64,000 nt of DNA from JAPPHA01 sp963662815 (GTDB lineage: Bacteria > Pseudomonadota > Alphaproteobacteria > Rhodobacterales > Rhodobacteraceae): the NCBI GenBank assembly GCA_963662815.2, contig CAXXWA010000037.1:526944-590943 (forward strand), written 5' to 3'. A program made the translations under genes and the position numbers. The notes under the pieces are model-generated. The model worked only from the letters and a program-made list of their open reading frames with translations. It did no database searches and was not told the origin of the DNA. This document shows positions 46,378 through 54,944 of the stretch, in pieces (the stretch's first letter is position 1; each line of letters begins with the position of its first letter).

Positions 46378-48270
46378 ATGTTGAATTCCGGAGTTTCTGT
46401 TTCTTCCACTCCGCCGGTTCTGTCTGCGGAGGACTTGGAACGTCTCTGTGCACTTGAGCGTGCACGTGCGGAGGCGGCCGAGGCGAGGGTCGCGGAACTG
46501 AAGGGCGAACTCGTGGAATTGGAAGCCCGTGCCGAGGAATGGAGGCGGGAGTCGGTCCGGGCGCGCGGCGACCTCAACGTCCTTCGATCGGTTTTCGCGA
46601 GCAACCGCGAGAAGCTTGCCGCAGCACGTGCGGACCTGAAGGACCTGCACCGGAGCCGGAGTGCGAAGAATGTGCGCAAGCTGGAGAAGGAGGTGGCGCG
46701 GTTGCAGGGGCTTCTGAACGCCGCCGGCATCGACAGTGGCCACCGTTCAATCACGGGTTTGCGCAAGGAGATTTCCCGGCTGAAGGAGTTGACTGCGAAG
46801 CAGGCGGAGGAACTGGAGGAACTCAAGGCGGAGAACGAGAGGCTCCGCTCGGCGCATGAGACCCATGCCAAGGCAAGGTTCGGCCAAAAAAGCGAGAAGA
46901 AGGAAAAGTCCGGTTCCGGCAGCGGCCGCTCGCGTGGCCAACAGGCGGACAAGCCCGGGCACGGCCGGACGGCGCGGCCCGGGGTGGAGCGCAAACCCGA
47001 GGTTCACGACCTGCCGGAGGCGGAGCGTGTCTGTCCCTGCTGCGGCCTTCCCTGCGTGAAGAACGGCAGCCATGACTCCGAGACCATCGAGATCGAGGTC
47101 AGGGTGCATGTCCGGATCATCCAACGCAACCGCTGGCGGCGCAGCTGCACCTGTGCGTCGGCGCCGAAGGAGGTCTCGGCGCCCCCGGTTCCCCGGCTGT
47201 TCCCCAACACGCCCTATGGGATCGGCTTCCGGGTCTGTTTCCTGTTCGAATGCTGCGCCTGCCACCGGCCGCTGAACCGGGTCGCGGCATGGATGCGCGA
47301 CCAGGGGCTGCCGGTCTCGGCCGGGACCCTGGCCTCCAGCATCCACAGGCTGATGCCGTTGTTCGCGCCGCTGTCGCTGGCGATCCTCGCCCACCTGAAA
47401 GCGGCCGCGGTGCTTCACGGCGACGAGACAAGCTGGCGGGTTCAGTCCCTCAAGGCCATCCGCGGCACCGGCAAGGCCTGGCTGTGGTGTGCGGTCTGCC
47501 GGGATGCGGTCTGGTTCCACGTGGACGCGCGGCGCAATGCCGAGGCCGCCGGCAAGCTGTTCGCCGGCGTCGGTGCCGGAACGGTCCTGGTTTGCGACGC
47601 CTTCTCGGCCTACAAGAAGCTCGCGCGTCTTCTCGGCGGCATCCTGATCCTGGCCTGGTGCCGGGTGCATGTGCGCCGCAAATTCATCGAGGCCGCCGCC
47701 GGCAATGACGCCCTGAAGAGATGGGAGGGCCGGTGGCTGGACCGGTTCGGGCAGCTATTCCACCTGAACAGGGTCCGGCTGAAGCACTGCGACCCGGAGG
47801 CGGGATTGGAGGAGCAGTCGCGAAAGTTCGGGAGTGCACATCGTCGACTGAAGCGTGCCGTCGACCGGCTGTTCGCCCTCGCGGAGACGGAACTTGCGGG
47901 GCCGGCCAACTCGGACCGGCGTGCGAAGGCGCTCAACTCGCTGCTGAGGCATCGCGACGGGCTCTGCGTCTTCGTCGACAGGCCGGACGTACCCATGGAC
48001 AGCAACCTGTCCGAGCGGATGCATCGTGGTCCGGTGATCGGGCGGAAGCTGTCGTTCGGCTCCGACAGCCTCGAAGGGGCCCTGTTCTCCGCCATGATGT
48101 ACGGGATCATCGAGACCCTGCGGATGAACGGGATCGATGTCCGCACGTGGCTTGACGACTGGCTCTCGGCCTGCGCGGGCAACGGCGGCCAGCCGCCGGA
48201 GGACCTGTCACCCTGGCTGCCATGGTCGATGGGCGAAGACAGGCGCCGACACCTCAAGGCCGCACGATGA
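46378..48270 (+). CDS. IS66-family transposase TnpC
   Basis: A 630-residue DDE transposase. A long N-terminal coiled coil (about 15-165) precedes a basic linker with KARFGQKSEKKEKSG. A zinc finger (VCPCCGLPC ... CTCAS) starts near residue 218. The DDE core has AVLHGDETSWRVQS (first Asp), TVLVCDAFSAYKKLARLL (second Asp) and PMDSNLSERMHRGPVIGRKL (Glu). The coiled coil is longer than in standard IS66 TnpC. The stop overlaps the ATG of the DruA-like gene (ATGA), so the two are translationally coupled. Confidence 0.95.
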   Translation: MLNSGVSVSSTPPVLSAEDLERLCALERARAEAAEARVAELKGELVELEARAEEWRRESVRARGDLNVLRSVFASNREKLAAARADLKDLHRSRSAKNVRKLEKEVARLQGLLNAAGIDSGHRSITGLRKEISRLKELTAKQAEELEELKAENERLRSAHETHAKARFGQKSEKKEKSGSGSGRSRGQQADKPGHGRTARPGVERKPEVHDLPEAERVCPCCGLPCVKNGSHDSETIEIEVRVHVRIIQRNRWRRSCTCASAPKEVSAPPVPRLFPNTPYGIGFRVCFLFECCACHRPLNRVAAWMRDQGLPVSAGTLASSIHRLMPLFAPLSLAILAHLKAAAVLHGDETSWRVQSLKAIRGTGKAWLWCAVCRDAVWFHVDARRNAEAAGKLFAGVGAGTVLVCDAFSAYKKLARLLGGILILAWCRVHVRRKFIEAAAGNDALKRWEGRWLDRFGQLFHLNRVRLKHCDPEAGLEEQSRKFGSAHRRLKRAVDRLFALAETELAGPANSDRRAKALNSLLRHRDGLCVFVDRPDVPMDSNLSERMHRGPVIGRKLSFGSDSLEGALFSAMMYGIIETLRMNGIDVRTWLDDWLSACAGNGGQPPEDLSPWLPWSMGEDRRRHLKAAR

Positions 48271-49157
48271 CGACGGATGACACGATCGCGTGCCGCTGTC
48301 ACGGACGCGGCTTCACCGCCGGCGAGATGGCGCTGATGCGGGCTCTGATCGCGTCCTCCCCGCAGCAGACCCGTGCCGGGCTGGCGCGGGCGTTCTGCCG
48401 CGCCATCGGCTGGGTCAAGCCAGACGGCGGGCTCAGGGACATGGCGGCCCGGCTCGCCATGCTGAGGATGCACCGGGACGGGATCATCACGCTGCCGCCG
48501 CCGCGGCACGGCCTGCGGCCGCGGCGGGTCCTCGAGTTCGGCCCGGAGACCGACCCGCCGGCCACGCCGATGCCGGAAACGCTGGACGCGGTGCGCCCGA
48601 TCCGCCTGGTCAGGGTCACCGGTGCCGGCCGAGCGGCCAGCGTCGCCTGGAACGGCTTCATCGCCCGCTGGCACTACCTCGGCTACACGCCCCTGATCGG
48701 TGCACAGATGCGTTATGCAGTCCAGGACCGGGAGGGCCGGCCGCTGGCCATGCTCGGCTTCTCGGCCGCCGCCTGGAAGACCGCACCCCGCGATGACTTC
48801 ATCGGATGGTCCCCGGAAGTCCGGGAGCGGAACCTGTATCGCGTGATCGACAATTCCCGCTTTCTGATCATGCCATGGGTCCGGATCCCGAACCTGGCCT
48901 CCCACATCCTCTCGCAGGCGCGACGCCAGCTGCCTCAGGACTGGGACACCCAGTACAGGGTGACGCCGGTCCTGATGGAGACCTTCGTCGAAATCCCGCG
49001 TTTCGCCGGGGCCCTGTACAAGGCCTCAGGCTGGACCCGTGTCGGAACAACCCAGGGAAGGGGCAGATACGACAGAAAGAACGAGTACGCAAAGCCCAGG
49101 AAAGACATCTGGCTCTGCCCGCTCCGGAAGGACTGGAAAAGAACCCTCAATCAATAG
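48267..49157 (+). CDS. DUF4338/DruA-like protein inside the IS66-like element
   Basis: A 296-residue protein. The start at 48267 overlaps the tnpC stop; a longer in-frame start exists within tnpC. The N-terminal domain (FTAGEMALMRALIASSP ... HRDGIITLP) parallels that of the protein at 1328. The DUF4338 core is ARWHYLGYTPLIGAQMRYAV, RVIDNSRFLIMPWVRIPNLA, PVLMETFVEIPRFAGALYKA and SGWTRVGTTQGRGRYDRKNE. The RF-G-LY-A-GW pattern recalls GNAT acetyltransferase C-termini, an inference only. The family includes Druantia DruA, but no druBCDE genes are nearby. Its position inside the IS66 inverted repeats makes it part of the mobile element. Confidence 0.88.
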   Translation: MTTDDTIACRCHGRGFTAGEMALMRALIASSPQQTRAGLARAFCRAIGWVKPDGGLRDMAARLAMLRMHRDGIITLPPPRHGLRPRRVLEFGPETDPPATPMPETLDAVRPIRLVRVTGAGRAASVAWNGFIARWHYLGYTPLIGAQMRYAVQDREGRPLAMLGFSAAAWKTAPRDDFIGWSPEVRERNLYRVIDNSRFLIMPWVRIPNLASHILSQARRQLPQDWDTQYRVTPVLMETFVEIPRFAGALYKASGWTRVGTTQGRGRYDRKNEYAKPRKDIWLCPLRKDWKRTLNQ

Positions 49158-49205
49158 ACAATACAGGCCATCACGCCTTCACCGAACGCTTACAGTTCCG
49201 GTTAG

Positions 49206-49331
49206 TCACCGCGGATCGACGCCGTCAGCCCGTATAGGACACATCAATTCACCCGGAGCGGCGGTCCGGCCCGACATGTCATCTGTCCCTGCATCGCGCA
49301 GTCCGTGCAGGTAGTCGTCTTTATTGTCCAT
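49206..49331 (-). CDS. Small ORF once directly upstream of the ATPase gene
   Basis: A 41-residue frame, MDNKDDYLHGLRDAGTDDMS to IRADGVDPR, with GGAG nine bases before its ATG at 49331. Its stop is at the insertion point. If the nested IS elements are removed, its TGA lies 20 bases before the ATPase ATG, so it could have been the first gene of that operon. No family is recognised, and it may be a fragment. Confidence 0.4.
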   Translation of the reverse strand: MDNKDDYLHGLRDAGTDDMSGRTAAPGELMCPIRADGVDPR

Positions 49332-49690
49332 GTCGTGTTGCTCCGCAAATGGCGAGTGTCGGTCAACCGGTTGCGCCATTGCGCCATGCCCAAAGCTCAT
49401 ACTACGTATCGCTGAGAAAACATCCAGTCGGAATTTGGGCCCTTTCCTACCCAAAGGATTCCGTCCGCCACTCCACGAGCATTGGCTACCGATTCTGCGT
49501 CTCCCAGCGCGGCGGGCACAGTGGACCGACGCGCAATTCTTTGTCTTCTGCAATCCGCCCGACTACCATTGCCATCTTTCCGGTTTCGCGCTGTCGGAAC
49601 AGGACCCTCAGCCACGGGTCTCCAAGATGTCGGTGAGAATTTCGCTGCCGAAGAGGGCGCTGACCAAGACGTAGATCCTGGTAAATTCCG
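49332..49690 (-). pseudogene. Decayed reading frames upstream of the ATPase operon
   Basis: Short protein-like pieces occur in different minus-strand frames: VSALFGSEILTDILETRG, QRETGKMAMVVGRIAEDKEL and GDAESVANARGVADGILWVG. They suggest a broken gene in the same direction as the ATPase operon. I do not recognise the family. Confidence 0.35.
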
Positions 49691-49730
49691 GACTGCATGC
49701 TGGCCAAGGCGCCTTGGCCAGCATGCAGTC
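49691..49730. repeat. Perfect 40-base palindrome
   Basis: The half GACTGCATGCTGGCCAAGGC is followed at once by its exact inverse complement, with no loop. The flanking bases do not extend the symmetry. It lies between the decayed minus-strand frames and the dead flotillin gene. It could be a cruciform or terminator hairpin, a protein site, or a fold-back assembly junction. Confidence 0.95.
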
Positions 49731-49795
49731 GTTGCCATTGGAGCGATTGACCGCTTCAAGGAAAGGCCGATCCGAACACCGGCGCGGTTGTCCCG

Positions 49796-50748
49796 GTGAC
49801 GGCAAAAAAACGCAGACGGTCGGGCGCGGCGCGGATGACCCTCGACGAGATGCACGAGAATCGCCTGACTTTTGCGACCCCGGTTCGCGAGCTGCTCCAG
49901 GGTGCGCTCGGCCGTTACGGATTGCGGGTCGACAGCGTGTCTTTGACAGACCTCGACCAGACGCCGATTTCCGCCATGGACGAAAACAACGCCTTCAACG
50001 CCGTCGGCATGCGCAAGCTGGCCGAAGTGATCGCCGCGTCAAAGAAGGAAAGGGCCGAAATCGACGCCGACAGCGAGGTGGCGGTGCGCCGGGCTTCCAT
50101 GGAGGCAACGCGAAAGAAACTGGACATCGATCTTGAGGAACGTCGCGCGGAAATTGTCCAGCAACAGGAAATCGGAACCCTTTCGACTGCGCAGATTGCC
50201 GGGGTTGCTCAACGCAAGGCGTAAAGCGAGTTGCCGGTGACCCGGGCGCGGACCGAAATGGAACGCAGGATGCAGGCGTCCGAAGTCGAGCGCGAACAGG
50301 CTCTGGCTATCGCCGAGCAAGACCGCCAGATCGCCGTCTTCGCCAAGAGCCGGGAAGAAAGCCACGCGAGGGTCGAGGCGGAGCAGGCACGAGCGGGCGC
50401 GATCACCGCGGCCGAGGTGGTCGAGACCGCGCGCGGTTCGAGGCCGAAAACAGGCGGCCGGAAAGCCTAGTCGCGATGGAACTCGAGAAGGCGCGCCGGG
50501 AGGCGCTGCCGGGAGTCGTCGCCGAGATGGTGAAGCCGGCGGAGAAGATCATGTCGATCAACGTGAATCACATCTCGGGCGGTTTGGGCGGCAGCACAGG
50601 CGACGGCTCCCCGCGGCCAGTCGTGGCTAAGGCGCTCGACCCGATCATGGAAATGGCGGTGCAGCTTCCGCTCCTGAAGAAGATCGGCGACCAAATGGGC
50701 GTCGCGCTGGACGACACGTTCACCGGCGGGAAATCGGACAGGGACTAG
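49796..50748 (+). pseudogene. Flotillin-like (SPFH) protein, decayed
   Basis: The frame contains LGRYGLRVDSVSLTDLDQTP, AFNAVGMRKLAEVIAASKKE and RRASMEATRKKLDIDLEERR, typical of flotillin/YqiK membrane-scaffold proteins, then an in-frame TAA at 50222. It continues with coiled-coil text (MQASEVEREQALAIAEQDRQ, GAITAAEVVETARG) to a second stop at 50470. The tail LPGVVAEMVKPAEKIMSINV with a Gly-rich segment is in another frame. The N-terminal membrane and SPFH part is missing. Confidence 0.8.
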
Positions 50749-50878
50749 ACCGCAGGACCTGCCTGCACCGCCGGAACCGGTCACCGTCGGCGAGACCGCC
50801 CGAACCGAGACGCGATCCCGGATCTGCACTGCCGGATGACCAAATGTCCGATTGCGCGGCTGGGCCTCCGGAAACCGT

Positions 50879-52117
50879 TCAGCCGGTTCGCGGCGGCGCG
50901 CCGCCGGTGAACCTGTTCTCCCCGGAGTAGTTGCAGGCATGCTCCTGCATTTCCAGGTGAAGCCCCGATCCCTCGAAGGGATGTCGCCTTGCGAGATCCT
51001 CGTCGAACTCGATTCCGAGTCCCGGCCCTGTCGGCGGCCGGATGTATCCGTCGTCCCACTCGATCTCGTCGCCGATCAACCTGGAGTGAAACGCGCCGCC
51101 GGTCTCGATGGTTTCGACCATCAGAAGATTGGGTATGCAGGCCGCGAGTTGAATGTTCGCCGCCCATTCCACTGGTCCGGCATAGAGATGCGGCGCCACC
51201 TGCCCGTTGAAAACCTCGGCGATCGCGGCAATCTTTTTCGCCTCGAGGATGCCGCCGGCGCGGCCGAGCGCCGGTTGCAGGATGCTCGCGCCGCCGGTCT
51301 TCAGAACCGTCGCGAACTCGGATTTCGTCGACAGGCGCTCCCCGGTCGCGACAGGTATCCGGAGCGCGGCAGCGACCCGGGCGAACTCGTCCGGGTTGTC
51401 CGGCGGCACCGGTTCCTCGATCCAGAGCGGATCGAATTCCTCGATGCGCCTGCCGAGACGGATCGCACCCGAGGTCGTGAACTGGCCGTGCGTACCGAAC
51501 AGGATGTCCGCCCTCTCGCCCACGGCGCAGCGAATTTCACGGCAGAACGCCACCGAGAGTCCGATGTCGCGCATGGAGGGCTGGTGCCCGCCCCGCACCG
51601 TATAGGGGCCCGCAGGGTCGAACTTGACCGCTGTGAACCCGAGGCGCACCATCTCCGCCGCAGACTCCGCAGCCATCTCCGGGCTCGACCAAAATGCCTG
51701 CATGTCCTGGTCCGGACGCGGATAGAGGTAAGAGTAGGACCGGACCCGGTCATTCATGAGCCCGCCGAGAAACGCGTGCACCGGCAGGTCGTGCGCCTTC
51801 CCGAGAATGTCCCAACACGCGATCTCAAGTCCCGAAAACGCGCCCATGACCGTCGGATCAGGCCGTTGCATAAATCCCGAAGAATAGACCCGGCGGAACA
51901 TCAGTTCCACGTTCGCGGGACTTTCGTCCGCCATGTGCCTTTCGAACACGTCCCGGACGACCGCTTCCATCACGGCAGGTCCGACGGCAGATGCGTAGAC
52001 TTCTCCGTACCCGACTATGCCGCAGGCGGTCGCAACACGGACAAAAGTGAAGTAGCGGCCGCCCCACCCGGGCGGCGGGTTGCCGACGACGATGACGTCG
52101 ACGTCGGCGAGTTTCAC
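50879..52117 (-). CDS. Mandelate racemase/muconate lactonizing enzyme family dehydratase
   Basis: An enolase-superfamily enzyme of 412 residues with the N-terminal capping domain and a TIM barrel. Visible are FTAVKFDPAGPYTVRGGHQP, LFGTHGQFTTSGAIRLGRRI, DPLWIEEPVPPDNPDEFARV (metal-binding Glu), VATGERLSTKSEF (metal-binding Glu) and VAPHLYAGPVEWAANIQLAA. The usual first metal Asp is replaced by Gly-Thr-His in FGTHGQF, as in the galactonate-dehydratase-like branch with a catalytic His. It probably dehydrates a sugar acid; the substrate is unknown. The GTG start overlaps the stop of the alcohol dehydrogenase. Confidence 0.85.
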   Translation of the reverse strand: MKLADVDVIVVGNPPPGWGGRYFTFVRVATACGIVGYGEVYASAVGPAVMEAVVRDVFERHMADESPANVELMFRRVYSSGFMQRPDPTVMGAFSGLEIACWDILGKAHDLPVHAFLGGLMNDRVRSYSYLYPRPDQDMQAFWSSPEMAAESAAEMVRLGFTAVKFDPAGPYTVRGGHQPSMRDIGLSVAFCREIRCAVGERADILFGTHGQFTTSGAIRLGRRIEEFDPLWIEEPVPPDNPDEFARVAAALRIPVATGERLSTKSEFATVLKTGGASILQPALGRAGGILEAKKIAAIAEVFNGQVAPHLYAGPVEWAANIQLAACIPNLLMVETIETGGAFHSRLIGDEIEWDDGYIRPPTGPGLGIEFDEDLARRHPFEGSGLHLEMQEHACNYSGENRFTGGAPPRTG

Positions 52118-53208
52118 GGGCTGGCGCCGCCGAACAGGATCACGTTGCGCCGGGACCGTCCCGAGCGGGTATCGGCAATGGCATCGTTGATTCTCTCGAA
52201 CGGAAACCTGTTGCTCACCAGTTCATCGAGCCGTAGCCGGCCTTGCCGGTAGAGCTCGACCAGATACGGGATGTCGCGCGGAAGAACCGTGTCCCCCATG
52301 CATGAGCCGCGAATGCTCTGCCCCTCGAACGCATAGATGAGAGGCGACCATTCCGAGACAACGTCCGACGCCGGCATGCCGACTGCCACGAGTTCTCCCT
52401 TGGGGGCCAGGAAACGCGGTGCGTGCCCGTAGGCGGCCCCTGCGCCGACCGTCACGAACACGTAGTCCGCGCCGCGTCCGCCTGTCAGCTTTCGGACCTG
52501 CCGATGAGCGTCCTCGTCGGACGCCGATACGACGTGCGTCGCGCCGAACTCGCGTGCTCCCGAGAGTTTTTCGGGCAGCAGATCGACGGCGACAATGCGC
52601 GCCGCGCCTGCAATCGCCGCGCCCTGGATGCTGTTCAGTCCGACGCCGCCCGCTCCTATCACGACGACGTCGCTTCCGGTTTTGATGCGGGCGGTATTCG
52701 TGACGGCGCCGAAACCGGTAATCACGCCGCATGCGAGAAGGCAGGCCACGTCGAGTTCAATGTCGTTAGGCAGTTTCTGGACCTGGCTCGCATCGACGAC
52801 GACGCGTTCCGCAAAGGCCGCAGCCTGCAGCCCGTGCGCAATCGGCTCTCCGCTCCAGTCCCGCAGCGGGCTTTTCTGCACGGGTTCGCGCGGAACCTCG
52901 CAGTTTGCGGGAAATCCCGACGAACAGCACCGGCAGCTTCCGCACGAGCGGATCAGCGTCACGAGAACCGGATCGCCTGCGCCCAGGCCGGCGACTCCCT
53001 GCCCCAGCGACCGGACCCAGCCTGCGGCTTCATGGCCGTAGACGGCCGGAAGGTCGCCGCCCCATGCGCCGTCAATGTAGTGGATGTCGGAGTGGCAAAC
53101 CGCGCATGCCGATATTTCGACCTCGACTTCTCCCGGACGGGGTGCGCGCAGTTCGACATTCTCGATTTCGAGCGGGCCGCCAAATTCACGACAGACTGCT
53201 GCTCTCAT
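52114..53208 (-). CDS. Zinc-dependent alcohol dehydrogenase
   Basis: A medium-chain dehydrogenase (364 residues). The catalytic zinc ligands lie in SACAVCHSDIHYIDGAWGGD and VYGHEAAGWVRSLGQG, and the structural zinc site is SCGSCRCCSSGFPANC. The Rossmann motif is VVVIGAGGVGLNSIQGAA, followed by IVAVDLLPEKLSGAREFGAT with the Asp that favours NAD. It is co-transcribed with the enolase-family gene, suggesting oxidation of a polyol or alcohol feeding that pathway. A strong AGGAGGGAAG precedes the ATG. Confidence 0.9.
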   Translation of the reverse strand: MRAAVCREFGGPLEIENVELRAPRPGEVEVEISACAVCHSDIHYIDGAWGGDLPAVYGHEAAGWVRSLGQGVAGLGAGDPVLVTLIRSCGSCRCCSSGFPANCEVPREPVQKSPLRDWSGEPIAHGLQAAAFAERVVVDASQVQKLPNDIELDVACLLACGVITGFGAVTNTARIKTGSDVVVIGAGGVGLNSIQGAAIAGAARIVAVDLLPEKLSGAREFGATHVVSASDEDAHRQVRKLTGGRGADYVFVTVGAGAAYGHAPRFLAPKGELVAVGMPASDVVSEWSPLIYAFEGQSIRGSCMGDTVLPRDIPYLVELYRQGRLRLDELVSNRFPFERINDAIADTRSGRSRRNVILFGGASP

Positions 53209-53563
53209 GCCACTTCCCTCCTATGCCGCTCCACGTGTTCCATGCCGCAGGATTCCCATCCCTGCGCGGGTTCGCAAGCCCCTCCGGGTGCATTTAGGCG
53301 CTATCCGTTCCCGGCGGCGCAGAACGTCCACACTTCCGGCTCCGTATCGCCCGTGCTTCCTATTCCGCGCGGTGACCGGCGCAAATCGGATTTCCTCGCC
53401 GGAACTCCCGGCGTTCAAGCAGGAAGTCTTGAGCCCTGCGGGCGACGGACAAACCCGATTGGGCGGTCGAAAGGCCGCGTCATGATTTTCTATTTTTGTC
53501 GTCGCATTCCGCATTCGGTCTCTTCGAGGCTGAAAACCATCGCCCTGAAGGGCGGGGAAGATG
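53209..53563. other. Intergenic stretch upstream of the alcohol dehydrogenase
   Basis: About 355 bases between the ATG of the alcohol dehydrogenase and the 3' end of dtd. It presumably holds the promoter of the dehydrogenase/dehydratase pair. No RNA gene or reading frame was recognised. Confidence 0.5.
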
Positions 53564-54001
53564 TCAGGCTTCGAGCATTACCGTCACCGGACCATCGTTC
53601 GTCAAGGACACCTTCATGTCGGCGCCGAAAACGCCTGTCTCGACCTTCACGCCCCGCGCCCGTACGGCATCGCAGAAATCCGCGTACTGGCGCGCACCGA
53701 CTTCCGGCGGCGCGGCGGCTGAAAACCCGGGACGGTTGCCCCGGGACGTGTCCGCCGCCAGCGTGAACTGGCTGACAAGGATCGCGGCGCCGCCCGTATC
53801 GATGAGCGACCTGTTCATGCGACCCGCATCGTCCCGAAAAACCCTGAGGTTGACAAACTTTCGGGCGAGGACGAGAATCTTGTCGTCGCTGTCGCCGGAC
53901 ATCGCGCAGAAGAGGCCGAGAAGTCCGTCAGATATTGCAGCCGTCACGCTGCCATCGATGCGCACCTCTGCGGCAGTTACCCGTTGAACAAGCAGGCGCA
54001 A
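53564..54001 (-). CDS. dtd: D-aminoacyl-tRNA deacylase
   Basis: It removes D-amino acids (and glycine from tRNA-Ala) from mischarged tRNA. Family motifs are RLLVQRVTAAEVRIDGSVTA, the SQFTL loop in AILVSQFTLAADTSRGNRPG and the GP motif in SLTNDGPVTVMLEA. The TTG start at 54001 is preferred because AGGAGAA lies six bases upstream and the length (145) is then the family norm. Confidence 0.94.
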   Translation of the reverse strand: MRLLVQRVTAAEVRIDGSVTAAISDGLLGLFCAMSGDSDDKILVLARKFVNLRVFRDDAGRMNRSLIDTGGAAILVSQFTLAADTSRGNRPGFSAAAPPEVGARQYADFCDAVRARGVKVETGVFGADMKVSLTNDGPVTVMLEA

Positions 54002-54457
54002 TGAATTCTCCTGACACGCTCGGACCGCAAGAATCTGACGGTCTCCATACCGGTTGCACCAGACAACATCCATACGAAACGGCCAGTACGGATTCACGGA
54101 GCGCAGCCGCGCGAATGCGGGGCCACCAACCGCTCAGGTCGCGTTCGTTCTGACTGTTGGCGGACACACCCTTGTCTGCTGCGGCAACCCGGCGCGACTT
54201 GCGTTGCCAGGCGCGGGTTTTGACCTCGGTCGCGCTGTTCGTTGGTGCCGGTCGACGCGCGACGCTGGAATCAGGCTACGATCGGACGCGCAAAACTGCT
54301 GCCTGCGACACGGGGGCAATGCGGACGTGTTCACCGTTCCCGCCCGCGTTCGTCCGAAACCGCGGAAAGTCAAGCTGCTGGCTAACGGCGCCTCGGAATG
54401 GTTTGCGGGGCTGGCAACGAAGATGACGGTCAGTTCACGAGAACGAGGCGGCGACAG
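54002..54457. other. Stretch upstream of dtd without a recognised gene
   Basis: About 450 bases with only shadow-like open frames. It probably contains the dtd promoter near 54002-54060. Confidence 0.4.
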
Positions 54458-54810
54458 CTACAGCTCGCCCGCCGACGTGCTCGCCCTGCTTCGAGAAGCT
54501 CGACATGCCGCACCGTTGGCGGCGATGGCAACGGTGCGTCCTGCGGGCCTGCGCACCTCCGCGATGTCTGCATGCTCTCGCGTCGTCGGCCCGTCGAACG
54601 GGAGAATGCGATCCCGGAAGGCGTCGCGCAGCATCCACTCGATGCGCGCCAAACTGCCCGCCGGGAGAATCGCGGCAGCGCAATTCCGCTTCGCCCACCG
54701 CTCAGAAATCCGGTCTTCGAAATGCCCTTCGGCCAACCAAGGTCGCGGCCGCAGGAATGCGCGTCTTGCAAATCAACTCGGACATCGCATTGCTTCTCAA
54801 CAACAACGTG
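54458..54810 (-). pseudogene. VapC/FitB-type PIN toxin remnant
   Basis: The minus strand reads LLRSNAMSELICKTRIPAA, which parallels the LLDTNVISEL start of PIN toxins but has lost the active-site Asp. In another frame are SLARIEWMLRDAFRDRILPF and DGPTTREHADIAEVRRPAGR, matching the middle of FitB-like proteins. The C-terminal acidic motif is not recognisable and no antitoxin is visible. Dead toxin gene. Confidence 0.5.
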
Positions 54811-54944
54811 GCCGGGTGCACGATCGAAAGATCGAGGTTCACGCCACGGCGCGAGAGAGGTCCACTCCTCGGCACCCAAGTCGAGGAGCGGTGCCCAAAT
54901 GGCGCGAGAGGGTTGACAGACCTCCCGCGCCATTTAGCTTCGCC

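Larger units (their letters stand above)
46267..49193 (+). mobile_element. IS66-like element carrying tnpC and a DruA-like gene
   Basis: Inverted repeats of 28 bases begin GTAAGCGTTCGG (46267-46294 and 49166-49193, two mismatches). Both tnpC and the DUF4338 gene lie inside. The element is inserted in the terminal bases of IS1634 copy 2: AGTTCCG occurs at 46258-46264 and again at 49194-49200, with an extra AT at the left junction, approximating the 8-base duplication usual for IS66. No tnpA or tnpB homologues are present. Confidence 0.92.

Noticed and set aside
48267..49157. A Druantia defence locus
   Set aside because: None of the other Druantia genes (druB-E, including the large helicase) is present near any of the three DruA-like genes.
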